Notes: generated from the letters alone by a model not told the origin. A stretch of 64,000 nt of DNA from Buttiauxella sp049686335 (GCF_049686335.1 NZ_JBAVHX010000033.1:181132-245131), one strand, 5' to 3'; counted from the first letter of the stretch, positions 8,058 to 17,663 are shown. Made by a program: numbers and translations.

Positions 8058-9409
8058 TCAAAACGCTGACTCAAAGTTTACGCGCCAGATTAATCGCCGG
8101 ATATATTTTGCTGACGCTACTCGCGTGGGCAGGTGCGAGCATCGCCGCCTGGCACCAGACCAGTAAAACGCTTAACAAACTGTTTGATACCCAGCAGGTA
8201 CTGTTTGCCAAACGTCTCAGTGCGTTAAACCTTGATAATGTGCAGGGTGAAACACAGCTCCCGCGCACCAAAAGCATGATTTCTCATCATCGCGGCAAAC
8301 AGGACGACGATACGCTGGCCTTCGCCATTTACACCGCTGATGGAAGGCTGTTACTCAATGATGGCGACAATGGACGTAACCTCAATTATCGCTACCAACG
8401 CGACGGTTTTGTCGACGGTAAACTGGCGGGTGACGACGATAAATGGCGCATGGTGTGGGTCACCACGCCTGACGGAAAACACCGTATTGTGGTGGGCCAG
8501 GAATGGGAATACCGCGAAGATCTGGCGCTGGATATTGTATTCTCACAGCTCACGCCCTGGCTTATCGCACTCCCGCTGATTTTACTTCTTCTGGTATGGC
8601 TGGTGAGTCGCGCCCTCGCCCCACTTCACAAACTGGCGAATCAGTTACGCACCCGCAAAGCTGACGATGACAGCGAAATCCCGAGTCAATCGTTGCCACA
8701 AGAAGTGCGCCCGCTGGTGATTGCGCTTAATCAGCTATTTTCCCGCACCGGGGAATTAATGCAGCGTGAGCGACGCTTTACCTCCGATGCGGCACACGAA
8801 CTACGCAGCCCGCTTGCGGCATTAAAAGTGCAGGCTGAAGTCGCACAACTTGCACAAAACGACGAGCCAGTTCGCGATCATGCCCTGAATAATCTCAGTG
8901 AGGGAATTGAGCGCGCCACACGTCTGGTCGATCAGTTACTGACATTATCCCGCCTTGATTCGTTAGCCGGTCTGGACGACGTGCAGGAAGTCGAACTTCA
9001 GTCATTGCTACAAAATGCCGTAATGGACGCGTGGCACCAGGCGGTACGCGAAGGTATCGATATCCGCCTGGATATCCAGGACGCAAGCGTCAAACGCCAG
9101 GGGCAACCGCTGTTACTTAGTTTGATGGTGAGAAACGTGCTGGATAACGCCGTACGTTATAGCCCGCGTGGCAGCGTGGTAAACGTGGTTTTGCAAAGTC
9201 GCGAAATAACCATTACCGACAATGGACCAGGCGTCAGCCCGGAGTTTTTAACCTCGCTGGGCGAGCGATTCTTCCGCCCGCCAGGACAGGAAAAAACCGG
9301 CAGCGGACTGGGGTTGTCCATTGTGCGGCGCATTGCTGCTTTACACGCAATGCAGGCGCTATTTTTGAATAGCGACAAGGGTGGTTTCCAGGTCAGGATC
9401 CGTTGGTAA
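8054..9409 (+). CDS. qseC: Two-component sensor histidine kinase QseC
   Basis: The 451-residue inner-membrane kinase has a first transmembrane helix at about residues 12-32, a periplasmic sensor domain to about 155, and a second helix rich in Leu/Ile (LTPWLIALPLILLLLVWLV). A HAMP segment, the HisKA domain with the phosphorylated histidine in SDAAHELRSPL (about residue 246) and the HATPase_c domain (NVLDNAVRYSP, DNGPG, GSGLGLSIV) follow. All catalytic boxes are intact. It overlaps qseB by 4 bp. It phosphorylates and dephosphorylates QseB. Confidence 0.95.
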   Translation: MIKTLTQSLRARLIAGYILLTLLAWAGASIAAWHQTSKTLNKLFDTQQVLFAKRLSALNLDNVQGETQLPRTKSMISHHRGKQDDDTLAFAIYTADGRLLLNDGDNGRNLNYRYQRDGFVDGKLAGDDDKWRMVWVTTPDGKHRIVVGQEWEYREDLALDIVFSQLTPWLIALPLILLLLVWLVSRALAPLHKLANQLRTRKADDDSEIPSQSLPQEVRPLVIALNQLFSRTGELMQRERRFTSDAAHELRSPLAALKVQAEVAQLAQNDEPVRDHALNNLSEGIERATRLVDQLLTLSRLDSLAGLDDVQEVELQSLLQNAVMDAWHQAVREGIDIRLDIQDASVKRQGQPLLLSLMVRNVLDNAVRYSPRGSVVNVVLQSREITITDNGPGVSPEFLTSLGERFFRPPGQEKTGSGLGLSIVRRIAALHAMQALFLNSDKGGFQVRIRW

Positions 9410-9528
9410 AAACCGGTTCACTCTCTGATTGTTGCGTTTAAAGCAAAAGTCTTTGCCGTCAGGAGCATTTAATCGTGACAGATTTCACATTAAACTGCGC
9501 CTCAAACGCAATTATTCGAGAACTCACG

Positions 9529-10110
9529 ATGAGCAATATTCTGATTATCAATGGCGCGAAAAAATTCGCCCACTCTAACGGCCAACTCAATGACACCCTG
9601 ACCGACGTCGCGGAAAGCTTTTTGCGCGACCTCGGGCATGATGTTTTGGTCACTCGCACCGACAGCGACTACGACGTAAAAGAAGAAGTCGAAAAGTACC
9701 TGTGGGCCGATACCGTGATTTACCAGATGCCGGGTTGGTGGATGGGTGCGCCGTGGACAATGAAAAAATACATCGATGATGTGTTCACTGAAGGCCATGG
9801 TTCGTTGTATGCCAGCGATGGCCGTACCCGTTCTGACGCTGAGAAAAAGTATGGTTCCGGCGGTCTGATTCAGGGCAAAACCTATATGCTCTCTCTGACC
9901 TGGAACGCCCCGCTGCAAGCCTTTGAAGACAAAGAACAGTTCTTCCATGGCGTGGGTGTTGATGGCGTTTATCTGCCATTCCACAAAGCGAATCAGTTCC
10001 TGGGAATGGAAGGTCTGCCGACATTTATCGCTAACGATGTCATGAAAGTACCTGATGTTCCGCGCTTTATCGCAGAATACCGCGAGCATCTCGGGCAAAT
10101 TTTTGCTTAA
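9529..10110 (+). CDS. mdaB: NADPH:quinone oxidoreductase MdaB
   Basis: MdaB is a flavodoxin-fold NAD(P)H quinone reductase that performs two-electron reduction of quinones. The 193-residue product aligns end to end with E. coli MdaB (MSNILIINGAKKFAHSNGQL; QMPGWWMGAPW; LPFHKANQFLGMEGLPTF). The ATG at 9529 is chosen because it matches the family N-terminus. A start at 9475 would add 18 unrelated residues. ygiN follows 31 bp downstream, and the pair is thought to run a quinone/quinol cycle (family knowledge). Confidence 0.94.
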   Translation: MSNILIINGAKKFAHSNGQLNDTLTDVAESFLRDLGHDVLVTRTDSDYDVKEEVEKYLWADTVIYQMPGWWMGAPWTMKKYIDDVFTEGHGSLYASDGRTRSDAEKKYGSGGLIQGKTYMLSLTWNAPLQAFEDKEQFFHGVGVDGVYLPFHKANQFLGMEGLPTFIANDVMKVPDVPRFIAEYREHLGQIFA

Positions 10111-10141
10111 CTGTTAAGTAAACTTATTACAGGAGTAAGTC

Positions 10142-10459
10142 ATGCTAACAGTGATAGCTGAAATTCGTACCCGTCCAGGCGCCCATCACCGCCAGGCGGT
10201 TTTAGATGCCTTCGCAAAAATTATTCCTACCGTGCTGGAAGAAGAAGGTTGCTTCGGTTACGTACCATTGGTCGACCATAACGCACAAGTCGCGTTCCAG
10301 ACTACAGCGCCGGATTCCGTGTTTATGCTGGAAAAATGGGAAAGCGTTGCGCATCTCGAAGCGCATCTGCAAACCCAGCATATGCAAGATCACAGTGCCG
10401 CGGTAAAAGACGATGTGCTGGATGTTCATATCCATATTCTGGAAGACGCGATTAAATAA
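10142..10459 (+). CDS. ygiN: Quinol monooxygenase YgiN (ABM domain)
   Basis: The 105-residue protein is a single antibiotic-biosynthesis-monooxygenase (ABM) ferredoxin-like domain. It oxidises quinols such as menadiol and complements the quinone reductase MdaB encoded just upstream. Landmarks are MLTVIAEIRTRPGAHHRQAV and FMLEKWESVAHLEAHLQTQHM. A strong ribosome-binding site (AGGAG) precedes the ATG at 10142. A hairpin with a T tract follows the gene, ending the mdaB-ygiN unit. In E. coli ygiN is directly next to parE; here a block of about 8.9 kb lies between them. Confidence 0.93.
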   Translation: MLTVIAEIRTRPGAHHRQAVLDAFAKIIPTVLEEEGCFGYVPLVDHNAQVAFQTTAPDSVFMLEKWESVAHLEAHLQTQHMQDHSAAVKDDVLDVHIHILEDAIK

Positions 10460-10479
10460 TCCGTTAACTGAAAAATACC

Positions 10480-10510
10480 GGGAGCCTTGTTTAGTCTGGC
10501 TCCCTTTTTT
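10480..10510 (+). terminator. Intrinsic terminator after ygiN
   Basis: GGGAGCC and GGCTCCC form a 7-bp stem with an 11-nt loop, followed directly by six T residues. Confidence 0.88.
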
Positions 10511-10581
10511 ATGGCTAAAATTCATCTGGTTTAAACGCTGCTAAACTACCCTTTACTGATAATTTGTCGCGGGGGAAAAAG

Positions 10582-11502
10582 ATGAAAACGAATACGGTTT
10601 CCGATAAGGTTCTAAAACTTGCCAGTTTCAACCTTAATCTGTTAACCACTTTCTGTTTGATTTACTCAACACGAAGCATTACCGAAGTCTCTGAAATTCT
10701 TGAAGTCACTCCCCCCTCCATTAGTCATTCCCTGCGTAAATTACGACTTCATTTTGAAGACCCTTTATTTATTCGCCATGGAAATACCATCACCCCAACG
10801 GTATTTTCCGACGACCTTTATACTCAGCTAAAGCAATCATTAGAAATAATGAGCGATTCCATTGGCAGAAGTAAGAAAACCAACAAACGAGAAACGCTGG
10901 TTATCTACTCCCCTTTTTCAGTTGCCGTGCATGACTTATCATCCACACTCATTAAAATAAAAGAGGGAAACTTAAATTATAAAATAAAGTATATCGAAAC
11001 AATCCTCGGCATACCCGATGCAGTGGATTTACTTAATTTACGTAAAGCCGATATAGTTTTCTCGGCAGTACCCGTTACCAGCACTACATTAAGCTGCGTA
11101 TTATTTCGTGAAATAACCCCTGTGATGGTATGCCGCGAGGATAATCCTTTTAAAAAATCGTCGATTAGTGCAGACGAGCTAAAAAATATGGATATAGTCA
11201 GCCATCTCACGGGAGATGATATCATTCTTCAGCGCAAACAATCGTTAATAGCATTATTAAAAAATGCACATATCGCCTTTGAAACCAATTCGATAATGAC
11301 GCTACTCACTATATTGTCAGAAACGGATTGTTTTGGTTTCATTACGCAGGAGGCTTTTACCCGCTATCATGATATTTTCAAATTACGTCAAGTAACGCCT
11401 TCATTCCCAATACAACAAATTAACGCCTATGTTGTTTATCGCAAAGAGCAAGAGAAGAAAGCCAGTTTTATGCAATTTCTTGAGATGCTACAAGACGGTT
11501 AG
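10582..11502 (+). CDS. LysR-type transcriptional regulator
   Basis: The 306-residue product has an N-terminal helix-turn-helix of the LysR family: residues about 15-75, with SITEVSEILEVTPPSISHSL followed by RKLRLHFEDPLFIRHG. A C-terminal type-2 periplasmic-binding-like effector domain follows, with short recognisable pieces such as KADIVFSAVP and the DCFGFITQEAF segment. The ATG at 10582 follows a GGGGGA ribosome-binding site; an upstream TTG would add six residues. The gene is richer in A and T than its core neighbours (many Lys, Ile, Asn codons), which suggests horizontal origin or relaxed, H-NS-silenced DNA. It is co-directional with the autotransporter 275 bp downstream, so it may regulate it. 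The exact subgroup (a YbeF/LeuO-like relative is possible) was not resolved. Confidence 0.88.
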   Translation: MKTNTVSDKVLKLASFNLNLLTTFCLIYSTRSITEVSEILEVTPPSISHSLRKLRLHFEDPLFIRHGNTITPTVFSDDLYTQLKQSLEIMSDSIGRSKKTNKRETLVIYSPFSVAVHDLSSTLIKIKEGNLNYKIKYIETILGIPDAVDLLNLRKADIVFSAVPVTSTTLSCVLFREITPVMVCREDNPFKKSSISADELKNMDIVSHLTGDDIILQRKQSLIALLKNAHIAFETNSIMTLLTILSETDCFGFITQEAFTRYHDIFKLRQVTPSFPIQQINAYVVYRKEQEKKASFMQFLEMLQDG

Positions 11503-11600
11503 CTGTTGAAAATCATACTCTTTATAAATTACACCACCGCACAACTATAAAACTAAATCCGCAATTAAGCCTGAGTAATACCCTCCCTCCCCCCTGGCCG

Positions 11601-11606
11601 TATAAT
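11601..11606 (+). promoter_or_regulatory. Candidate -10 element upstream of the autotransporter
   Basis: A consensus TATAAT lies 171 bp before the autotransporter start. No good -35 is found at the standard spacing, where the sequence is C-rich (CCCTCCCTCCCCCC). An activator-dependent promoter would fit. The rest of the 275-bp gap is AT-rich with no gene. Confidence 0.4.
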
Positions 11607-11777
11607 GCCAGCACACAAGGCAGTTATATATTAGCTATTTCCATGTTCGATATTACCTTCAATAAAGACTCCATAACTGTCATGCAATAAATTATTGCCG
11701 AATTCATCGTGAAGAATGATTGTATTCCCTCAGCGCTATTCGGCATAACCTGGCCAGAATATCACTAAGGCATTCGC

Positions 11778-14700
11778 ATGAAAATAATAAAGCTATCACC
11801 CACTCATATTCCTCGCAAGCACCACAGAATCGCCCTTAATTCCTCTGCTGGATTAATCGTTGGCGTATTAAGTTTTGGTTGTGTGGACGCCAGCGCAGAA
11901 AGACTGGTCAATACCATTGGTAACGCCGGAATTTGCACCCGGGGTTTATATAATGATGAAACGATAAAAATGAACGTTGCCAATACGGCAGGCATCAAAA
12001 TTGGTGACGGCGGACCTATTTCACTGGCCCGAGGAACGATTAAAAACAACGCGTTGTCGGCTGCGAATGCCAAAGATCAGATTGGCATATATGTTTTTTC
12101 TGCAAGCAGCGTCGGTTTATTGGAAACCGAGGTGACGCTCGACCCCAAAACAGCTGCCGGGGCAACCATCATCGCCAGTGATATGACCGCAGCCCTGGTG
12201 GAATCGGCAGGGCAATTAAGCCTTAAAGACTCGACGGTCACCGTAGGCGGTGGGGCAAAAGGTAATAATAACCGTGGCATTGTGGTAACAGGTGCGGATT
12301 CACAGGCCTCGCTGGATAACTCCAAAGTACAAACCTCCTCATGGGGGTCGGTGGGTATCGCTGTGACACAAGGTGGCAAGGCCACGCTGTCCAGTGCCAG
12401 TGAAATCCTGACCAATGGTGCCAGAAACACCACAACAGGAGGCAGTCACGGGGTTTATGTCAGCGGCAAAGATAGTGAACTAAACGCTAAGAACTCCAAA
12501 ATTACCACGCTCGGTGCTTCCGCCTACGCGGTAAAAGCACAAGATGGCGGCCAGATTGCTCTCATAGAAACCGCCATTGAGACTGCCGGAGTTTACGGAC
12601 ATGGCGTACTGCTGGATGGGGACACAACTCAAGGCGACATCGGCGGCGGTTCGATTCAAACCACAGGTAAAGGTGCAACTGGCATCTGGGCGAGAAATGG
12701 CGCGACAGTCACGCTGCATGATGGCGCGGCAATCAATACTTCGGGTGCTGCAGTCTCGGTAGCGGCGCCGCTGGACAACGAAATGTCCCTGAGTTTAAGT
12801 CATGTATTACTGGCCAGTGATGGTGCGACATCCATTAGTGGCAAAGATCTACAACTCACCACCACGGCCGCCAGTGCCAGTGTGGCCCGAGCCGAAAACA
12901 AGGCGGGGATTATTCTACGCGATAGCACCATAGACAGTTCCGGGGCGGCCACAAGTACCACTACAACCGCTGCACTCCATGCTCTGTCTGGCGCAGCAAT
13001 CACCGGCTCAGGGCTTACGGTTAACGTCTCTGGTACCAATCAGGGTGGGAGTCGTGCTGAAGGGGAAAACAGCAGCATTGCTTTGACAAACAGCACGCTG
13101 ACCGTCAGTGGCCAGGGAAATGCGCTGCACTCATCGTCTGCCGCGCGGGCAATCTCTGGCGCATCTGTTTCTGTCATTAATTCTCAAATGACGACTTCCG
13201 GGATGCAAAGCCACGGCATATCAGTCGAGGGGGCCGGCTCTGATGCGCAGGTCAGTGGCACAACGATAGAAACACGCGGCGCACGCAGTTCAGCCGTAAA
13301 TATTGTTGATGGTGCGAGCGCCAGGATAAGTAGCAGCAAAATGACGACCACTGCGGGACCTAACGTGAATGGGCCGTGGTCACATGGGATCATGCTGCAA
13401 GGGGCAGGCTCATCGCTGATTTTAACCGACAGTGAAGTCATCACCACGCAAAACCCGAGTAGCGGTATTAGCGCCCTCAACGGCAGCCAGCTTGAGGTCA
13501 ATACCTCAAGAATCTCCACCTCCGGCAATTACGGCAGCGGAATTGGTGTCGCCAATAGCACCGCGTCCATAACCGACACTCATATCAATACTTCAGGCAA
13601 TGACAATGCGATGGGAATTGTCGCGGATGCAGGTGCAGTGGTGAAGGTGACGGGAGGGAGCGTGACAACGACCGGCAACGGCTCTCCGGTGTCGTCAAAT
13701 CTCACGTTCCCGCACGCGGTGGCTTCGCGCAACGCGGGTTCTTTCCTGACGGTGGATGGCACTACGCTGCTGACAAAAGGCACTCAGGCCTACGGCGCAA
13801 CGGCTGATGATGGCGGGAATATCGTTCTGAAGAATACGACGGTCAAAACTGAGGGCGATAACTCCATCGGTTTGTACGCGGGGATTGGTGCGGCGAAACC
13901 GGGAAACGTTAGCCTGAGCGCAAGTAATGTCACCATCGAAACGCTGGGAGATAACGCGGCGGGTGCTTTTGTCGGCAGGAAATACAAAGCCGAAACTGCT
14001 GAAATGGCGCTGGATAATGTCTCGTTAAATACGCATGGCGATAACTCGCGTGGGATCTGGGCGGAAGCGGGAGCTGAACTTCAGGCTAAAAATACCGTGA
14101 TTCAAACCGACGGCGTTCGTGCCGCAGGCATATTCGCCAGCAATGGCGGGCATGTTCGAGGGGATAATATTTCAGTCACAACCCATGGCGAAAATGCAGC
14201 GGCACTGGGGGCTCAGGGTACCTCTGCCAATCCGGGGTTAGCCGCAATCAATAACAGCCTGCTGGCAAGCGAACGTGGCCATGGCATTGAAACAACCGGC
14301 CACGCTGATATTACATTGCAAAACACCCGGGTCAGTAGCGATAGCCAGTGGTTGCAGGTGAGAAATAGTGCGATGTTGCCAGGCAATGCCCACATCAGCG
14401 CATCCGGCAGCCTGCTCACCGGTGCAGCACTCACCGAAGCAAATGCTTATTCTGACGTCGCATTAAACAACACCACGTTGTGGTTTTTGACCGGAAATTC
14501 GGTGCTCAGTCAGTTGACGAATAATCAAAGCCTGATCAACTTCAGCACACCAGACAGTAACCAGTACAAGACGTTGACGGTGAATAACTATCACGGCGAC
14601 AACGGGACGATTGCGTTAAACACCCATTTGCATAGCGATAATTCGCCATCAGATCAATTGGTTGTCGATGGTGGCCATGCGGATGGCTCCACTAACCTGA

Positions 14701-16073
14701 AAATCACCAACACCGACGGCAGTGGCGCACTCACTCATGGCAATGGCATCAAAGTGGTGGATGCCATTAGCGGTGCGACAACGGCGATAGAAGCCTTTAG
14801 TCTGCTGAACAAGGTTAAAGCTGGGCCCTATGAATACTCGCTGTACCGCTCAAGCGTAGATGGCAACAACCAGGAAGCCTGGTATCTGCGTTCCCATTCA
14901 GATGTGCCACGCGAAATTGAACAACCTGAGCCACCTCTTCCACCCGCCCCACCGGCGCCAACACCGGGGGAAACACCCGATATCACACCGCCTGAAATGC
15001 CGGGTGCAACAGTGCCTGAAACACCGGATGAAACACCTGAAAATGGCGCCAGCGTCCCGTCGATTCCTCAACCGCCTGTAGCGGTACCCGATTATCGGGC
15101 AGAAACATCGCTTTATCAGGACATCCCGCAGTTGGCTTTGCTGTATAGCCGGATGCTGGTCGATAGCCTGCATGAACGCACCGGGGAACAGTTTGCGAGT
15201 GTGGAAAAAATCACAGCGGCAACGGAATCGCCACATATGAGCTGGGGACGGTTGATATTTAAAAATGGGAAATCTGATTTCGATGGGCCTCAATCGCGCT
15301 TTACACTTAACGCCATCCAGTTAGGCATTGATTTATATCGTGAAAGCAAAAACGACGGGAGTTCTGATTTTGCTGGGGTACTAGGCAACATCGGCAAAAT
15401 CAACAGTAAAGTCACGCATACCGACAGCGAATATGCCGGTCGCAATACGCTGAAATCATGGGGATTAGGCGGTTACTGGACGCACTTCACACCCGAAGGG
15501 AGTTATCTGGATGCCGTCGCTCAGTACAACCGATTGTATGTCGAATCCAGGCCAACCGATCTTAGCCCAATGAAAACCAAAGGTTACGGTTTAAGCGCTT
15601 CGCTGGAGGCGGGTTATCCATGGCAGCCGGATACTGACGTTCAGCGCTTTATTGAACCTCAGGCGCAGTTGATCTACTCAACAGTAAAACTGGATAACAC
15701 CCATGACCAGGCCTCTACGATTAAATTCAGCAACACCGATTCCCTGACTGGCCGCCTCAGCCTGCGTTTCCATCAGACCTGGCATCATGATGACGAACAT
15801 AAAGTGAAAGAGGATCGCACCAGAACCACCGCCTGGTTACGCCCGGGGATCTTGCATGAGTTCAGAGGTGAGACAAAAACCTCATTTTCTTCTCAGCAAG
15901 GGGACATTCCGTTCGTCACCAACAGCGCCGGAACATGGGGGCAACTCAATGCGGGTGTTGATCATCAGATCAATAAATCAGTTTCGATCGCGGGTTCACT
16001 GAGCGTTGAGAAGTCGTTTGAAGGTGACAGTATAAATTACGGCGGGATTGTCGGTTTAAAAATTAAGTTCTGA
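11778..16073 (+). CDS. Autotransporter adhesin-like protein, type Va secretion
   Basis: The 1431-residue protein has the autotransporter layout. An extended signal peptide (residues 1 to about 40) ends near DASA. A long passenger (about 41-1040) is rich in Gly, Ser, Thr, Asn and Ala and made of imperfect repeats of the pectin-lyase-like beta-helix type (for example GIWARNGATVTL and GIWAEAGAELQA). A proline-rich linker (about 1043-1112, PEPPLPPAPPAP onward) follows, and then a C-terminal beta-barrel translocator (about 1150-1431) ending in GGIVGLKIKF with the terminal phenylalanine needed for BAM assembly. No catalytic protease motif was seen in the passenger, so an adhesin or aggregation role is more likely than an enzyme. 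The specific ligand is unknown. Weak spacing to an AAGG ribosome-binding site precedes ATG 11778. A hairpin follows the stop. Confidence 0.92.
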   Translation: MKIIKLSPTHIPRKHHRIALNSSAGLIVGVLSFGCVDASAERLVNTIGNAGICTRGLYNDETIKMNVANTAGIKIGDGGPISLARGTIKNNALSAANAKDQIGIYVFSASSVGLLETEVTLDPKTAAGATIIASDMTAALVESAGQLSLKDSTVTVGGGAKGNNNRGIVVTGADSQASLDNSKVQTSSWGSVGIAVTQGGKATLSSASEILTNGARNTTTGGSHGVYVSGKDSELNAKNSKITTLGASAYAVKAQDGGQIALIETAIETAGVYGHGVLLDGDTTQGDIGGGSIQTTGKGATGIWARNGATVTLHDGAAINTSGAAVSVAAPLDNEMSLSLSHVLLASDGATSISGKDLQLTTTAASASVARAENKAGIILRDSTIDSSGAATSTTTTAALHALSGAAITGSGLTVNVSGTNQGGSRAEGENSSIALTNSTLTVSGQGNALHSSSAARAISGASVSVINSQMTTSGMQSHGISVEGAGSDAQVSGTTIETRGARSSAVNIVDGASARISSSKMTTTAGPNVNGPWSHGIMLQGAGSSLILTDSEVITTQNPSSGISALNGSQLEVNTSRISTSGNYGSGIGVANSTASITDTHINTSGNDNAMGIVADAGAVVKVTGGSVTTTGNGSPVSSNLTFPHAVASRNAGSFLTVDGTTLLTKGTQAYGATADDGGNIVLKNTTVKTEGDNSIGLYAGIGAAKPGNVSLSASNVTIETLGDNAAGAFVGRKYKAETAEMALDNVSLNTHGDNSRGIWAEAGAELQAKNTVIQTDGVRAAGIFASNGGHVRGDNISVTTHGENAAALGAQGTSANPGLAAINNSLLASERGHGIETTGHADITLQNTRVSSDSQWLQVRNSAMLPGNAHISASGSLLTGAALTEANAYSDVALNNTTLWFLTGNSVLSQLTNNQSLINFSTPDSNQYKTLTVNNYHGDNGTIALNTHLHSDNSPSDQLVVDGGHADGSTNLKITNTDGSGALTHGNGIKVVDAISGATTAIEAFSLLNKVKAGPYEYSLYRSSVDGNNQEAWYLRSHSDVPREIEQPEPPLPPAPPAPTPGETPDITPPEMPGATVPETPDETPENGASVPSIPQPPVAVPDYRAETSLYQDIPQLALLYSRMLVDSLHERTGEQFASVEKITAATESPHMSWGRLIFKNGKSDFDGPQSRFTLNAIQLGIDLYRESKNDGSSDFAGVLGNIGKINSKVTHTDSEYAGRNTLKSWGLGGYWTHFTPEGSYLDAVAQYNRLYVESRPTDLSPMKTKGYGLSASLEAGYPWQPDTDVQRFIEPQAQLIYSTVKLDNTHDQASTIKFSNTDSLTGRLSLRFHQTWHHDDEHKVKEDRTRTTAWLRPGILHEFRGETKTSFSSQQGDIPFVTNSAGTWGQLNAGVDHQINKSVSIAGSLSVEKSFEGDSINYGGIVGLKIKF

Positions 16074-16087
16074 GCAATACGCTAAAT

Positions 16088-16108
16088 GGCGGGTGACCGT
16101 GACCCGCC
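16088..16108. terminator. Hairpin between autotransporter and rpiR-type gene
   Basis: GGCGGGT and ACCCGCC form a 7-bp stem with a 7-nt loop in the 48-bp gap between two convergent genes. It has no clear T tract on either side but could serve both. Confidence 0.6.
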
Positions 16109-16121
16109 GAAACCCAATCAC

Positions 16122-17003
16122 TCATTTTGCGGTATTGAGCGCATCCATGGTGCGCAGTTTGCTTTCGCGAGCCTGCTCTGGTGCGGTTTGGACCAGCAAG
16201 GTGTAGAGCAGATCAAGCACGAAAAGCTGTGCGGTTTTAGTGCCGATCGAATCCCCTTGTAGCATGCCCTGACGGTTACCGTTGATCAGACTGTAATCAG
16301 CCACTTCACACAGTGGGGAACCCAGATTATGGGTCAATGCCACCGTGGTTGCGCCCGCCTGTTTAGCAAGCTCAAGCGCATGGACCGTTTCTGAGGAGGT
16401 CCCGGTATGGCTGATAGCAATGGCGACATCACCGGCTTTTAATAACGTGGCCTGCATGTACATAAAGTGATTATTGGTCACCGCGTCGACTCGTAATCCA
16501 ATGCGCATCAGCTTGTGCTGCATATCTTCTGCCGTGATCCCGGAAGAGCCCACGCCAAAAATATACACCGAGTTGCTGGCACGCAACGCCTTAACCACCT
16601 CAGTCACCTGGTTCATATCAAGTAAGTTGAGGGTTTCGGATAGCACGTTATTAATGGTGCTTTGCAGCTTCAAACCGATGGTGTGCGCATCATCTGACTC
16701 GCTAATTTCCCCATCTAACAACGGGCTGCTGTTATCGACTTCCGCCGTCGCGAGCTCAATGGCTAAATCCATCTTAAAGTCCTGGAAACCCTTATAGCCA
16801 AGCGTGCGGCAGAAACGAATCACGGTCGCTTCGCCTGCCTGCGTTTCGCGTGACAATTCGGCAATAGACAACTGAGTCACCTGCTGTGGCGAGGTCAAAA
16901 TAACCTGCGCGATACGCTGAGAAACGCGCGTCAGACTATTTTGCATGGCACCCAGCGTATCAAGGATTTTGCCGGGTTTAAGGCGTAGGGCTTGAGGCTC
17001 CAT
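16122..17003 (-). CDS. MurR/RpiR family transcriptional regulator
   Basis: The 293-residue protein has an N-terminal RpiR helix-turn-helix domain (residues about 15-95, with LSIAELSRETQAGEATVIRF and CRTLGYKGFQDFK). A C-terminal SIS sugar-phosphate-binding domain follows (about 130-270, with VYIFGVGSSG and AISHTGTSSETVHAL). This family senses phosphosugars. It lies just downstream of nanE-nanK-nanQ on the same strand. An intrinsic terminator separates it from nanQ, so it probably has its own weak promoter in the remaining 75 bp. By analogy with the RpiR-type NanR of Vibrio it may respond to ManNAc-6-P or GlcNAc-6-P, unlike the FadR-type NanR of E. coli. That role is inferred from context. Confidence 0.88.
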   Translation of the reverse strand: MEPQALRLKPGKILDTLGAMQNSLTRVSQRIAQVILTSPQQVTQLSIAELSRETQAGEATVIRFCRTLGYKGFQDFKMDLAIELATAEVDNSSPLLDGEISESDDAHTIGLKLQSTINNVLSETLNLLDMNQVTEVVKALRASNSVYIFGVGSSGITAEDMQHKLMRIGLRVDAVTNNHFMYMQATLLKAGDVAIAISHTGTSSETVHALELAKQAGATTVALTHNLGSPLCEVADYSLINGNRQGMLQGDSIGTKTAQLFVLDLLYTLLVQTAPEQARESKLRTMDALNTAK

Positions 17004-17078
17004 AAATTTCCTGCTTTGAATGCTTAGCGATTAGCCTGCAAAAGTGAATGGTTGAGAGCGTAACAAGTCTGCGGCGTG

Positions 17079-17120
17079 AAAAAAAGCGCGAAACCAGCAT
17101 AGGGGGTATGCCAGCCTCGC
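17079..17120 (-). terminator. Intrinsic terminator downstream of nanQ
   Basis: On the minus strand GCGAGGCTGGCATA can pair with TATGCTGGTTTCGC (14 bp in RNA with G-U wobbles) around a CCCCC loop, followed by GC and seven T. It lies between nanQ and the rpiR-type gene and separates their transcription, at least in part. Confidence 0.8.
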
Positions 17121-17166
17121 GTCGTCAAAGAAGTGCTCATTTATTATTATGACGTCGAAAGAACGT

Positions 17167-17631
17167 TTACAGACTGCGGTAATGCACTTTTATCACCACC
17201 TTACTGATGGTCTGGGAAGAGTCGCTAATACAGCCCGGTTTGTGCGGCTCGCCGGGAAGAAATATCGCAAACATCCCGGGAAGCATATGCAGTGTCTGGC
17301 AAGGCGTTACGGTATCGCACAGCAAATAATCATCATCTTCATGATAAGTATCCGGTTCGATGGCGGCACCTTTTGGGCCAAAATCAATGCGTTCCTGACC
17401 ACTGAGTAACAGTTGAATATCCAGATATTCCCGGTGCTGCTCATAGCGCTTACTTTGCGGTTCTGCGGTCTCAAAGGTCATAACATTCATAAAGATGACA
17501 TCACCGTCTATCTCATGCCGCCCGGCAGCTAATGTTTCAGGATGAAGCGCCAGCGCCTGCTTGATAATAGCCAGTAGCTGAGGGGCAATAGCGGTCTGGG
17601 GAGTGAGTTCTGAAATTCTTCCTAAAATCAT
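17167..17631 (-). CDS. nanQ: N-acetylneuraminate anomerase NanQ (YhcH/YjgK/YiaL family)
   Basis: The 154-residue protein is a cupin-like beta-barrel of the YhcH/YjgK/YiaL (DUF386) family, with the signature segments HREYLDIQLLLSGQERIDF, YLLCDTV and FLPGEPHKPG. The E. coli orthologue opens and mutarotates sialic acid and is the last gene of nanATEKQ. Here it is third in a nanE-nanK-nanQ unit, 32 bp after the nanK stop. The absence of nanA and nanT nearby means its substrate may come from genes elsewhere in the genome. Confidence 0.9.
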   Translation of the reverse strand: MILGRISELTPQTAIAPQLLAIIKQALALHPETLAAGRHEIDGDVIFMNVMTFETAEPQSKRYEQHREYLDIQLLLSGQERIDFGPKGAAIEPDTYHEDDDYLLCDTVTPCQTLHMLPGMFAIFLPGEPHKPGCISDSSQTISKVVIKVHYRSL

Positions 17632-17663
17632 GGTGCCACCTTTTATTCACGAGTTTTCAAGAT

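Noticed and set aside
14898..15293. Minus-strand 131-codon Arg-rich frame inside the autotransporter
   Set aside because: It mirrors the proline-rich linker codons and has no independent support.
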